Shown one piece after another: positions 9,793 to 18,849 of a stretch of DNA of 64,000 nucleotides. Position 1 is the first letter of the stretch, and the number at the start of each line of letters is the position of its first letter. The notes beneath the pieces are model-generated. The model did not search any database. It was given only the letters and a program-made list of their open reading frames with translations, and was not told where the DNA came from. A program made the translations under genes and the position numbers. The stretch is from Hyphomonas sp. Mor2 (GTDB lineage Bacteria > Pseudomonadota > Alphaproteobacteria > Caulobacterales > Hyphomonadaceae): NCBI RefSeq assembly GCF_001854405.1, contig NZ_CP017718.1:2542001-2606000 (forward strand). Direction: 5' to 3'.

Positions 9793-10065
9793 CGGTCTCC
9801 CCATCACGCAATCTACATCCCACACTTCAGGTTCTTCGACCAACACTCAGTCCATGACCGAAAACGAGGCGCCCCACGTATCCCTCAGGCGCGCTCGCTC
9901 TTAAACGCAATTTATATGCCACTACACCCATACAGTATATGCAATTGTTTTTTGGCACTTTCATGACCTGAGCAGTCAGTCTGTCCAGGCCTTGAGCAGA
10001 CCTCGTTCTGGCACGTGACTTGCTCCGAGCACACTTGCTTTCGCGCGTCTGGACAGCCACAAAAA
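9793..10065. promoter_or_regulatory. Divergent intergenic region between the NRPS/PKS operon and the polysaccharide locus
   Basis: About 270 bp separates two divergently read glycosyltransferase genes, so it must hold promoters for both directions. An AT-rich stretch lies around 9905-9950. I see no convincing paired -35/-10 boxes, operator palindrome or RNA gene. Confidence 0.4.
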
Positions 10066-11229
10066 ATGAAGATGAAATTTGACGCTCTGATCCTCACAGA
10101 TCCCCGGTTTTCAGGTGGCACGTCGGCGGCCGTTGCAGCGGACGTCAAAGCCATGTCCGCCGCCGGGCTCTCGATCGGCGTGGCCTTAGTCCAATCCATT
10201 GGTTTCTTTCAGGATTTTGACAAAGAAAATGACAATATCCTGAGTCTCGGCGCCCTCCCCGGGGTCACATTGCTCGATCTTGAGCGCACGCGGGCGGTCG
10301 ATTGCGAGCTGGCCTTCTTTCATCATCCATCCGTATTTGAGAACCGAGTTGAACGCAGCCTCAAAGTCCAGGCGAAACGAAGCGTACTGGTGGCACATCA
10401 GCCCCTGTTTCTGGGGGATAGCGCGCTCGCCTTCGATCCGTTCAGAGTTCAGCACAACATCCGCCGACAGTTTGGCCAATCATTGCTCTGGGCGCCGGTG
10501 TCCGGGATTTGTCGCCAGCAGTTTCGCGCCTACGCTCCCATGCTTCGACTGACCAGTCAGGATTGGCCGAACGCTTTCGATGTCAGCCACTGGCAACCGC
10601 AGCGCGAGAAACTGCAAAGCGCTGTGCTGACGATAGGACGACACGGTCGTCCGCATCCCGACAAATGGCCAACCTCAGGCGCGGACATCGCGCTCAGTCT
10701 GCCATCTGATCCTCAGAGCAAGGTTTCGATCATGGGCGCCGATCGAAGATTTCTGCAGGAAAAACAGGTCGATACGACTGGCTGGACCATTCTGGATTTC
10801 AACGAGATGCCGGTCTCGCAGTATCTCGATACGCTTGATGTGTTCTCTTATCATCACTCCCCGCTATGGGTCGAAGCCTTCGGGCGGACGATTGCGGAGG
10901 CCATGCTCATGGGGGTTCGGTGCGTCCTTTCACCGGCCCTGAAGTCTACCTTTGGGCCGCATGCGCTGTACGGTGAACCACGCGAGGTGCCAGCCATTCT
11001 CGATCACATTCGCGCCAATCTCGACTCAGAACGCGCCGCGGCCCTCGCCGCCCGCGATTACTGTATCAAAGCCTATGCGACCGACACGATCGTTCCACGA
11101 CTGAAAGCCTTGAAATCAGACACCGGCACCATTTCACGCAAGCCTCGGCCTGACGTGACACCGCTCATCGCGATGAAAAAACTGGTTGGGTTTCGGCGCC
11201 GTCGCTGGCAGGCTCGAAAAGAGGTTTAA
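10066..11229 (+). CDS. GT4-like glycosyltransferase (GT-B fold)
   Basis: A protein of 387 residues from the ATG at 10066. An upstream in-frame start at 10015 would add 17 residues unlike the family. The C-terminal half has the GT-B donor-site pattern SPLWVEAFGRTIAEAMLMG followed by VRCVLS, in which the E-x7-E arrangement typical of family 4 is visible. The N-terminal acceptor half is divergent. It probably adds a sugar to the lipid-linked repeat unit on the cytoplasmic side. The gene is the first of a plus-strand pair and ends 3 bp before the sulfotransferase ATG, so the two are co-translated. Confidence 0.82.
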   Translation: MKMKFDALILTDPRFSGGTSAAVAADVKAMSAAGLSIGVALVQSIGFFQDFDKENDNILSLGALPGVTLLDLERTRAVDCELAFFHHPSVFENRVERSLKVQAKRSVLVAHQPLFLGDSALAFDPFRVQHNIRRQFGQSLLWAPVSGICRQQFRAYAPMLRLTSQDWPNAFDVSHWQPQREKLQSAVLTIGRHGRPHPDKWPTSGADIALSLPSDPQSKVSIMGADRRFLQEKQVDTTGWTILDFNEMPVSQYLDTLDVFSYHHSPLWVEAFGRTIAEAMLMGVRCVLSPALKSTFGPHALYGEPREVPAILDHIRANLDSERAAALAARDYCIKAYATDTIVPRLKALKSDTGTISRKPRPDVTPLIAMKKLVGFRRRRWQARKEV

Positions 11230-11232
11230 CTG

Positions 11233-12093
11233 ATGGCGCAATCCCCTCCCCTTTTCATTGTCGGCGCGCCGCGCTCTGGCAATACTCTGACGCGGCGCGT
11301 TTTGATGGCATCCGACCAGATCTACATTCCGCCCGAGACCTATGTCCTGGGCGAAATTCTGACTCGCTGGCGCAAGTGGAATGGGCTGACCTGGCGTGAG
11401 CGGGTCTGGTTGTTTTGCGCCTATTTTGATCGTCACAAGAAATTCGGTGATTTCGATCTAGAGAGCCTTTCACCGTTCGCCGCGGAGGCGATCGATTTCA
11501 ACAAGGCGCAGCAGAGCCTGCATCATCTCCTAGATCGGTTCTACGCATTCATGGCCCGCGAACATGGCTTTACCGAGCAGCGCTGGGGAGACAAGACTCC
11601 CTGGAACACGGTGCACCTCAAGGACATCGTCAAGGCCTATCCTGATGCCTATTTTCTGTATCTGAAGCGCGATGGCCGCGATGTGGTTGCCTCTCAGATA
11701 AAATCCGACATGCGGGATTTCGAGGCTTCAGCGCAACGTTGGATCGATGCAAACACGGCCTGTCGGCGGCATTTGAAACGCGCGCGACGCACGCCGATGG
11801 AAGTCGCTTATGAAGGACTCGTTCGCCGCCCGGAGAAGGTTTTCAGATCGATTTTCGAGTGGGCGGATCTTGAATATGACGTGGACTATCTGACCCGCGT
11901 CCCTGCCCGGATGGGCGACGTTGATCGTCACGAACATCATGCCGCCGTCACGCAGCCCATCACGGCCAGCTCGATCGGAAAATGGCAGCACAGCCTGTCT
12001 GCGGACCAGTTCGAATCTTTGCCACCAGCGTTCGAAGAGATGATGAAACTCCTCGGCTACCCTGAACAGGGTGACGCTGCTACATCCAGTTAG
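11233..12093 (+). CDS. PAPS-dependent sulfotransferase family protein
   Basis: A 286-residue cytoplasmic protein with both cofactor signatures of the sulfotransferase family. The 5'-phosphosulfate loop FIVGAPRSGNT is at residues 8-18, and the 3'-phosphate motif YLKRDGRDVVAS is near residue 142. The family moves sulfate from PAPS to hydroxyl or amino groups. The tight spacing after a glycosyltransferase suggests that a sugar of the exopolysaccharide repeat unit is the acceptor, which would make the polymer sulfated, as is common in marine bacteria. The acceptor itself cannot be read from sequence. Confidence 0.88.
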   Translation: MAQSPPLFIVGAPRSGNTLTRRVLMASDQIYIPPETYVLGEILTRWRKWNGLTWRERVWLFCAYFDRHKKFGDFDLESLSPFAAEAIDFNKAQQSLHHLLDRFYAFMAREHGFTEQRWGDKTPWNTVHLKDIVKAYPDAYFLYLKRDGRDVVASQIKSDMRDFEASAQRWIDANTACRRHLKRARRTPMEVAYEGLVRRPEKVFRSIFEWADLEYDVDYLTRVPARMGDVDRHEHHAAVTQPITASSIGKWQHSLSADQFESLPPAFEEMMKLLGYPEQGDAATSS

Positions 12094-12104
12094 ACAAAGG
12101 CGCT

Positions 12105-13031
12105 CTATTTGGCGGCGATTGTGTCTGGCGCCCCGTAATACTCGGCTTCCTTGACCGAGAAGAAGGCCGCAATGATGCCGCTATGAAACACGGCACGGAT
12201 ATAATGGCGACGGCTGGTGGCTTTCGACCAAAAGGTCAGTGCCGCGAGCCCCATCAGATACGCGACTTTCGCCATAGACGCTGCGAGCTTGAGTAGATTA
12301 CGCACAAGATTGTCTTTGTAGACGATCACTTTTCCGTACGTGATTCCCGATCGGAACTTGTTCTTGACGAGCCAGTCGAGGGAGAGGCGATTATCCGCCA
12401 CCGGTTCATGAACGACCGCTTCCCTGGTCTCATCGATTTTCACGCCGCCCAGGAAGCACTGATAGAAGAATTGGGTATCCTCGCCGCCCGATCGGCCGCG
12501 ATCCTCACTAAAGCGCAGCGGCGCAATCGCCGGATGCTGGCGCTTGAAGAAAGCGTTGCTGGTATGTCCTGTCAGAATGGGCTGCAGGTGGCCGACACTG
12601 ATCGAGTGCAAGTCAATCTCGCGAATCCAGGCCGGCGTGTGGTCGGGGTAAATCGAGATGACAGGGCCGAATGACAGATCGAGATCGTTCTGCATCGCGC
12701 CGTCATAATGATGCTGCAGCCATTGATCGCTGGCGATCTCATCATCGTCAATGAAAGCGATCCATTCGCCGCGGGCATTCTCGACGCAGGCATTTCGCGC
12801 GATCGAAATATTGCGTGCCGGAGCGTGGACGTAAGTCAGTTCAAGGTTGGGAAACCGCGCTGCCGTTTCTTCGACATAAGGCCGCGCGGTTGGCTCGACA
12901 TCATTGTCGACCACGATCACTTCGAAACTGATCTCCGGATCAAGTTTCTGGTGCGCGATCGACTCTATCGTCTCGCACACGGATCTGCGCCGAAACGTGC
13001 ATATGCAGACGCTGATGAGCGGAGATGTCAT
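12105..13031 (-). CDS. Family 2 glycosyltransferase with C-terminal hydrophobic segments
   Basis: A 308-residue GT-A transferase. It starts SVCICTFRRRSVCETIESI and continues with VIVVDNDVEP, then the metal-binding FIDDDEIAS and the base-region GGEDTQFFY. Near the C-terminus, around residues 240-275, a hydrophobic stretch may associate with the membrane. The ATG at 13031 is preferred: the open frame runs upstream to 13205, but the extra 58 residues overlap the neighbouring gene and have no glycosyltransferase character. It lies 16 bp downstream of the GT4-like gene in a minus-strand run that also contains the tyrosine autokinase. The sugar donor is unknown. Confidence 0.87.
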   Translation of the reverse strand: MTSPLISVCICTFRRRSVCETIESIAHQKLDPEISFEVIVVDNDVEPTARPYVEETAARFPNLELTYVHAPARNISIARNACVENARGEWIAFIDDDEIASDQWLQHHYDGAMQNDLDLSFGPVISIYPDHTPAWIREIDLHSISVGHLQPILTGHTSNAFFKRQHPAIAPLRFSEDRGRSGGEDTQFFYQCFLGGVKIDETREAVVHEPVADNRLSLDWLVKNKFRSGITYGKVIVYKDNLVRNLLKLAASMAKVAYLMGLAALTFWSKATSRRHYIRAVFHSGIIAAFFSVKEAEYYGAPDTIAAK

Positions 13032-13047
13032 TGTGCCAGTCCTCGCT

Positions 13048-14241
13048 TCAGGCCTGATCCAGTTGCCCGATCGCGATCGGCGTCTTGGACATTGGCCCCT
13101 TGGCGTCGAGGATCTGATCCAGGATATCTTCCATGAATCCATCTGGCTCAACCAGGGCTGTTTGCGGCATTGATCCGAGCGCCTCGCGACGGGATTGAAT
13201 CGCATCGCGATCAGACATCAATTCACGTAATATGACGATCAAGCTCTCTTCAATTGGTTCGGCAACGACAAATCCGGCTTCGTTGTCCAGCACCCAATTT
13301 GCGGTTTGCGTCTCGGCCGGTGCGATCGGTGGAACGGCAAAATAGCCGCCCTCGTAAATCCGGTTTGGTAACAGCCATTTGGAATTGAGGCCGGCTTCCA
13401 TGAAATCACCGGACCAGACCAGATCAAGCTCACCATAAATACCCGGCAGGTCACCTGGGGCCTTGTACGACCCGAAGAATGAAATGTTGTCGACACGCTC
13501 TATCGTGTCGTGAAAATTCGGCACGCTCCAGAGGTCTGGTTTGCCATGCACTCTGATTTCAATCGCATCGCCAAATGCTTGCGCGGCGCGCACCATCAGA
13601 TCGAGCGTGCGCTGACAGCGCAAAATACCAACCCATCCGAGGCGCAAGGGCCTCGAGGACGCGGGTTGAGGATCGAGTGTTGGACGCCCCACCGAACGGG
13701 CAAAGCTTGACAGCAATCTGTTCTCGATCAGGAAAAACCTGAAGCCATCATCATAATGGCGATCAAAATGCTCTCTTACAAAAGCCGGCGAACTGACAAT
13801 GACACCGCGGCTGCGTTTGAGGAAGGCCGCCTCGAACTTGCGTGCGATCCAGCCGATCAGATCCTTTCGACACAACATGCGGTGGACATCCAGACACTCA
13901 TATACGACGGGCGTACGCAGCCCGGTCAGGCGTTTGGTCAGAAACGCCGTGGCGAGCATATCCAGATTTCGCGCAACGATCAGATCAGACTCGGTCAGGG
14001 CCTGCTTGTGTTTAGCCGCTCGAAAGGCCCCTCGAAAAATACTCCAGATTCGATCGAAATACGCGCCATTCTCGGTCTCGCCGAGCGCAACATTTTCCCA
14101 ATCCGGCTCGGGCCCATCGAGCCGCTTGTTCATGAAGCCGAGAACCTCGACGCCGCATCTCTGGAACGAGTGGACCCGTTTGCGGATGCCTGCGTCTGAC
14201 GAGTCATGCCCAAAATAGGAGATGCGCTTCGTCTTAGCCAT
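13048..14241 (-). CDS. GT4/ExoL-like glycosyltransferase
   Basis: A 397-residue GT-B type protein. The N-terminal half carries ISYFGHDSSDAGIRKRV and DLIVARNLDM. The C-terminal half has LRLGWVGILRCQRTLDLM, DLVWSGDF and the donor-binding NRIYEGGYFAVPPIA. The last pattern resembles succinoglycan ExoL-type transferases, where N-R-x-Y-E stands in for the classical EPxG loop. Its ATG overlaps the end of the tyrosine autokinase gene by 8 bp, a sign of translational coupling. It probably adds one residue of the repeat unit. The specific ExoL assignment is inference. Confidence 0.83.
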   Translation of the reverse strand: MAKTKRISYFGHDSSDAGIRKRVHSFQRCGVEVLGFMNKRLDGPEPDWENVALGETENGAYFDRIWSIFRGAFRAAKHKQALTESDLIVARNLDMLATAFLTKRLTGLRTPVVYECLDVHRMLCRKDLIGWIARKFEAAFLKRSRGVIVSSPAFVREHFDRHYDDGFRFFLIENRLLSSFARSVGRPTLDPQPASSRPLRLGWVGILRCQRTLDLMVRAAQAFGDAIEIRVHGKPDLWSVPNFHDTIERVDNISFFGSYKAPGDLPGIYGELDLVWSGDFMEAGLNSKWLLPNRIYEGGYFAVPPIAPAETQTANWVLDNEAGFVVAEPIEESLIVILRELMSDRDAIQSRREALGSMPQTALVEPDGFMEDILDQILDAKGPMSKTPIAIGQLDQA

Positions 14242-16600
14242 TGTTCAACATGGAACGCAGCTGGGTTGAAGTTTCCTCGTCCTCTCCCGGCACGTTAGGC
14301 TCATTCAGGTTTGCCGCTGGCAGTTTGGTGACCGTCCGATTGCGACGCGGGTTCAGCCAGCGCCAGCGGGATTCGGACGTATAGTATTTTCTGTAAGCAG
14401 AAGACGTCGAGGCCTGTTCGGTGTGGTGACGACGCTTGGTCAGGTCGACCATATTGAGGCCGATACCGAGCACTTCAGCTTTCATGCTCTTGAGCATTTC
14501 CAGGGCGCGGCGCACCGACGATCGACGCGACTTCATCCAGCGGACAATCAGAATGGTCTTGTCCGTTTTGCTGGCAATCACGCCCGCTTCGGCGATCAGC
14601 AGCAACGGCGCCGTATCAATCAGGATCAGATCATATTGCTCTTTGAGCTGCTCCAATAGGGAGTCGAATGCGCGCGTCCCGAACACATCGTACAAGGTTC
14701 GCCCATTCAGGGTCAGCGCCAACAGGTCGAGACCCGTATGTTCTTCACGATAGATGGCATCTTCCAGCTCACACTCACCGGACAGGTATTCGACCAATCC
14801 GGTTTTCGGATTCAGGCCAGCCGAAGCCGTCAGCTGACGGCGGCGGAAGTCGCCATCGATGACCAGCGTCCTGTCACCCGACAGAGCCGACATGCGGCCG
14901 AGGCTCAAGGTCAGGCTGGTCTTGCCTTCGTCGGGCAGAGACGAGGCAATGGTAACCGTTTTGGTTTGGTCTTCCATGGCTGAAATGGCAATCGATGCGC
15001 GAATATAGCGCATACTTTCCGCATAGGCGGATAACGGGTCCTGAACCAGGAAGTCCGCTGGAACCTTGCTGCCGAATCCCAGGAATTTCAGCGACTTGAT
15101 CAGCGGCACGGCGCCGAGACTCGGGAAGCCGAACTTGCGTTCAATCTCTTCGACAGAGCGGATCTGATTGTTGAAGATCTCGAGAACGATTGCGAGCCCT
15201 GCACCCGTCATGGCCCCCAGCATAAGTCCGACAATCAGGTTCAATCTGGTGCGCGGCGATGACGGTCCCCATGGGATCGCGGCCGGCGACAAAATGCGTG
15301 AGTCGGGTTGTACCAGCTCATCCTGTTCACGTGTTTGCGTGAAACGCTGCTTGAATTCTTCGAGAATCAGGCGGCTAGCATCGGCCTCGCGCTGCAGCTC
15401 GTTCAATCGGACTTGCGACCGGTTGTTGCGGGCCAGAGTGGCGCGCGACTGACTGATGCGGCGATCTAGTGAGGCGATCTGGTCATTCGCGACCGCAAGC
15501 TCGACCCGCAAATTGTCGATGATACGGCTCATCTCGGCGTTGATCTGAGCTTCGTAGTCTGCGATTTCGCTGTCCACAGCAATCATGCGCGGGTGTTCGG
15601 GCCCGAGCGATGTGGACAATTCGGCCTTGCGACGCTGGGCGTCCGACAACTGGTTCTTGAGCGAATTGACGACCGGGGAGCTGAGCACTTCACCAATCGC
15701 ATCGGCGCCGGCACCGGAATTCAACTGGCGACGCATCCCGTCATAGCGGGCGCGAATACGCGCAACCTCCGCTTCTTGGTTCACTTTCTGGCTTTGCAAT
15801 TGCGCGATACTGGCTTCGGTCAAAGTCGTACCCTGCGCCGCCAACAGACCGGATTCTGTCCGGAAATTCTCAACGATGAGCTCCTTGGCGGTCACTTCCG
15901 ATTCGAGAACCTCGACGCGTTCAGCCAGGAAACGAGTGGCTCGGGCGGTCGCTTCGAGCTTCACTTCCAATTGCTCAATCCCGTATTGCTCCGCCACGGC
16001 ATTCGCCAGACGGGCTGCCATTTCCGGCGACTTACTGGTGACCCGGATCTGAATGAGATAGGTTGCGCCGACACGGCTGACCCGCACCATGCCGCCCAGA
16101 CGACCTACGGCGCGCTTCTTCAACTGGTCTTCCGTCGGAGGTGGAGGCGCAGGCTCTGAAGAGTCTTCCCCCCCACTCAAAAGACGATCCAGGAAACCCG
16201 GCTCTTCTGGCGGCAGAAGCAGCGGATTAAACTCCGGCTCGTTGATCAGGTTTTCCTTCTCGACCACTTTTGACAAAAGCGCCTGCGATCCGATCACGCG
16301 CACCTCTGTATCCAGCACGGACGTGCTGAGGGACGTGCCACTGAGAACGTCTCCCAAGTCGATGACATTGGTCCGCTGGCTATCGACAATGACGGTCGAT
16401 GTGGCCGTGTAGAGCGGCGTTTGCGAGAAGGTGTAATTGGCAATCGCTGCGAACACCAAAACGGCGGTGATTGAGATCAGCATGAACCGGCGCAGCGCCA
16501 GTTCGACGATCGATTTCACATCCCGAAAGATGTTGTCACTCATCGAGTCTGAATGCTCTTTGAAGTCCGGAGCAAGCTCGAAGCTAATCTTCTGTGACAT
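14234..16600 (-). CDS. Polysaccharide co-polymerase / bacterial tyrosine autokinase (Wzc/ExoP type)
   Basis: A 788-residue inner-membrane protein controlling chain length and export. The first membrane segment is near residues 38-60 and starts the Wzz domain. A long periplasmic coiled-coil part follows, and a second membrane segment lies near 445-465 after the proline-rich ILSPAAIPWGPSSPRTRL. The cytoplasmic BY-kinase has Walker A SLPDEGKTSL, Walker A' LVIDGDFRRR and Walker B LILIDTAPLL. Near the C-terminus, AYRKYYTSESRW supplies a short tyrosine cluster for autophosphorylation. Kinase and Wzz are fused, as in proteobacterial Wzc. It leads a minus-strand group with two glycosyltransferases. 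No LMW tyrosine phosphatase of the Wzb kind is seen, but a PPP-type phosphatase is encoded at 24346. Confidence 0.94.
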   Translation of the reverse strand: MSQKISFELAPDFKEHSDSMSDNIFRDVKSIVELALRRFMLISITAVLVFAAIANYTFSQTPLYTATSTVIVDSQRTNVIDLGDVLSGTSLSTSVLDTEVRVIGSQALLSKVVEKENLINEPEFNPLLLPPEEPGFLDRLLSGGEDSSEPAPPPPTEDQLKKRAVGRLGGMVRVSRVGATYLIQIRVTSKSPEMAARLANAVAEQYGIEQLEVKLEATARATRFLAERVEVLESEVTAKELIVENFRTESGLLAAQGTTLTEASIAQLQSQKVNQEAEVARIRARYDGMRRQLNSGAGADAIGEVLSSPVVNSLKNQLSDAQRRKAELSTSLGPEHPRMIAVDSEIADYEAQINAEMSRIIDNLRVELAVANDQIASLDRRISQSRATLARNNRSQVRLNELQREADASRLILEEFKQRFTQTREQDELVQPDSRILSPAAIPWGPSSPRTRLNLIVGLMLGAMTGAGLAIVLEIFNNQIRSVEEIERKFGFPSLGAVPLIKSLKFLGFGSKVPADFLVQDPLSAYAESMRYIRASIAISAMEDQTKTVTIASSLPDEGKTSLTLSLGRMSALSGDRTLVIDGDFRRRQLTASAGLNPKTGLVEYLSGECELEDAIYREEHTGLDLLALTLNGRTLYDVFGTRAFDSLLEQLKEQYDLILIDTAPLLLIAEAGVIASKTDKTILIVRWMKSRRSSVRRALEMLKSMKAEVLGIGLNMVDLTKRRHHTEQASTSSAYRKYYTSESRWRWLNPRRNRTVTKLPAANLNEPNVPGEDEETSTQLRSMLNNG

Positions 16601-16632
16601 AATCGACCACCACGTTCTGTATCATCAATTTA

Positions 16633-17673
16633 TTATTCTTCGGCATTCGTCGCCTTTACGACGTCGCGCCTTGCACGTCCTGTGCCGAATTTTGCCAGTC
16701 CCACGATAAAGCCGAACCCCCATGGCATATGCATCGCCGCGAGCGCTGGACCGGTCCAAAGACCGCATAGACTCTTTCTGGCAATCGCAAAGGCGACTGA
16801 TACGCACAAGAGCAAGGTAAAGTAACTCAATGGAAGTAAAGCAAGCCAGGGCGTCACCGGCAATAAGGCAATCCCGAAAATCGTGCCCAAAAACGCCAGA
16901 ACCGGTATCATTTGGCGAATTTTCGGGCGCATCGCATGTTTCAGGGTCGTCCGTGCACGGCCTTTCCCGTAATTATAGTACTGACGGGCCAGCGCGCTGA
17001 GCGATCCACGCGGCGTATATTCGATCCGAATATCCGCATCGAGATAGACCTTTCCTCCGGCCAGGCCGAGGCGGTGATCATATTCAGCGTCCTCATTATG
17101 CGTGAACGCCTCGTCATACCCGCCAATCCTGCGAAACCAGTCAATATCAAATCCTGCATGATGACCATGATCGACATAGCCGGATCTGGAACCACCCCGA
17201 TGCGCCGAACCGCCCGACCCGAGTGGCGTGTCCACCACCCAGGCATTGGCTTTCTCGAAACAGGTTTCACCAACTGAATCCATAACAGTGACAACAGATG
17301 CAGCCCCTGTCGCCTCGAGGCTTTCAACGACGCGCGCGATAAAATTGTCAGGGTAAATTGAGTGGGCGTCGCACCTCACAACATAGCGCGTCTGATCGGT
17401 GCCCAGCGTTGCGACGGCATGATTGATCGCCGCCGATTGCAGGCGCTTTTCATTGTCGAGAAAATGTAGCTGCGGGTAAGTGTCCTGCAGTCCCATGACG
17501 ATCTCACGCGTTCTGTCCGTGCTCAGGCCATCGCAAACAACCATGGCGCAATTCAGACCGCCTTCGCCCAATAGTGACCGAATACAGGCTTCGATATGAT
17601 CTTCCTCATTGAACGTCGGAATGATCGCGAGAATGCGCTCGGTCTCCGGAGTCTGGCTGGGCATTTGATCCAT
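16633..17673 (-). CDS. ExoA-like family 2 glycosyltransferase
   Basis: A 346-residue GT-A protein with ILAIIPTFNEEDHIEACI, VVCDGLSTDRT, VRCDAHSIYP and HNEDAEYDHRL. The C-terminus carries several membrane segments (about residues 260-325). The ending motif AAMHMPWGFGFIVGL closely recalls succinoglycan ExoA, a beta-1,3-glucosyltransferase. The ATG at 17673 has GGAAG five bases upstream, which decides against the earlier in-frame start at 17709. The gene sits 32 bp upstream of the tyrosine autokinase start and is read with it. ExoA-like identity is from pattern memory, so the linkage made here is uncertain. Confidence 0.86.
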   Translation of the reverse strand: MDQMPSQTPETERILAIIPTFNEEDHIEACIRSLLGEGGLNCAMVVCDGLSTDRTREIVMGLQDTYPQLHFLDNEKRLQSAAINHAVATLGTDQTRYVVRCDAHSIYPDNFIARVVESLEATGAASVVTVMDSVGETCFEKANAWVVDTPLGSGGSAHRGGSRSGYVDHGHHAGFDIDWFRRIGGYDEAFTHNEDAEYDHRLGLAGGKVYLDADIRIEYTPRGSLSALARQYYNYGKGRARTTLKHAMRPKIRQMIPVLAFLGTIFGIALLPVTPWLALLPLSYFTLLLCVSVAFAIARKSLCGLWTGPALAAMHMPWGFGFIVGLAKFGTGRARRDVVKATNAEE

Positions 17674-17837
17674 ATGTCTTCCGTGCACCTGACTGGCGGC
17701 TGAACGCAATGTGAAATGACGTCAAATGACAATCTGTCCCGTCAGTTGCGTCTGCGCCACCCGCGTACAAGTCTTGTGCCAGAGCGCCCTCGCCCGCAAT
17801 TGCCTGGTGAGGCGTGTGTGCCGATCTGAAACGGCGA

Positions 17838-18815
17838 TCAAGGCGCCGTTGGGCCTGACCTTGCGGGTTTGAGTTTCTGGCGCAGGGCACGCATCAGGAA
17901 TCCTGGCGCGTGCCTTGAGATGAACAGCCCCGAGATCAGCTTGATCGGATTACGCTCTCGCACCGCTTCGATCAGTGTCCAGTTCGCCCACTCCTTTTTT
18001 GAATAGGCAAAATGCCCCTTGATCGCGCGGCGTTCACCCGGCGACAAATCCCGGCGATTCAGGAACTCACGATCGATCATCGCGACCTTGCGATGCTCAG
18101 CTCCCGCCTGCGAACGTGAGCTGCTAAAATCGCGCTGAATGAAGTAATATCCCAGCCCATCCGTGAGGACCGCCTTCGCGCCATCCAGGAGCAGGCGGGT
18201 GTACAACTCATAATCCTCTGCGAAGCGAATCTCGTTGCGATAAGGCTCATATGGATCGCTCAGGACTTTCCGCGAGATCAAGGGTTTCAGATATCCGAGT
18301 TCTGACCGCGGTTCGGGCATGTCATAGGAATGACTGATAAAATACTCGGCCGTCATATGGACGATCCCATCGGGTTTTGATGGCCACAGGGGCCGAACAA
18401 TCTCAAACGGTTGATCGGCATGCGTGATGTAAAGATTGTCGGCAACGATATCCGCCTGTTCCGTATTCGCGATGGCCAGCAATTTGCCAAGGCGCTCAGG
18501 GTCGAGTGCATCGTCACTGTCCAGCGGCATGTACCAGGCCGCATCGCTGTTTCGAAGCGCCTCATTCCGCGCCCCGGACGGACCGCCATTCTGCGCCAGT
18601 TGCAAAACGCGCGCGACCGGAAGCTCAGCACACACCGCCGACGCTATTTCATGAGAGTCATCCGTCGAGCAATCGTCGACCACGACAACGTCCAGCGTGA
18701 TTCCGTCCGGCACCACCTGCGCTGCGGCCGAGCGAATGGCGCGCTCGATATTTGCGCGATCATTATAGACTGCGATGATGATGGCGACTTTGGTGTCAAC
18801 GAGCGGGCGGTCCAT
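17838..18815 (-). CDS. Family 2 glycosyltransferase
   Basis: A 325-residue GT-A protein. The signatures are VAIIIAVYNDRANIERAI, VVVVDDCSTDDS, NGGPSGARNEAL and the DxD-type PLDSDDALDPERL. The catalytic-base region is FAEDYELYTRLL. The ATG at 18815 begins MDRPLVDTKV just before the fold; an open upstream extension to 18920 overlaps the neighbouring gene and looks non-coding. There are no obvious membrane segments. It sits between two other family 2 transferases on the minus strand and probably adds another residue of the exopolysaccharide repeat unit. Confidence 0.88.
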   Translation of the reverse strand: MDRPLVDTKVAIIIAVYNDRANIERAIRSAAAQVVPDGITLDVVVVDDCSTDDSHEIASAVCAELPVARVLQLAQNGGPSGARNEALRNSDAAWYMPLDSDDALDPERLGKLLAIANTEQADIVADNLYITHADQPFEIVRPLWPSKPDGIVHMTAEYFISHSYDMPEPRSELGYLKPLISRKVLSDPYEPYRNEIRFAEDYELYTRLLLDGAKAVLTDGLGYYFIQRDFSSSRSQAGAEHRKVAMIDREFLNRRDLSPGERRAIKGHFAYSKKEWANWTLIEAVRERNPIKLISGLFISRHAPGFLMRALRQKLKPARSGPTAP

Positions 18816-18849
18816 GGGCGAGTTCGGCTTTCGTCGTCTCGTGGGGAAT

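Noticed and set aside
13032-13205. N-terminal extension of the family 2 glycosyltransferase
   Set aside because: The extra residues overlap the end of the GT4-like gene, are Arg/Ser/Trp-rich and lack family likeness; the ATG at 13031 begins the fold.
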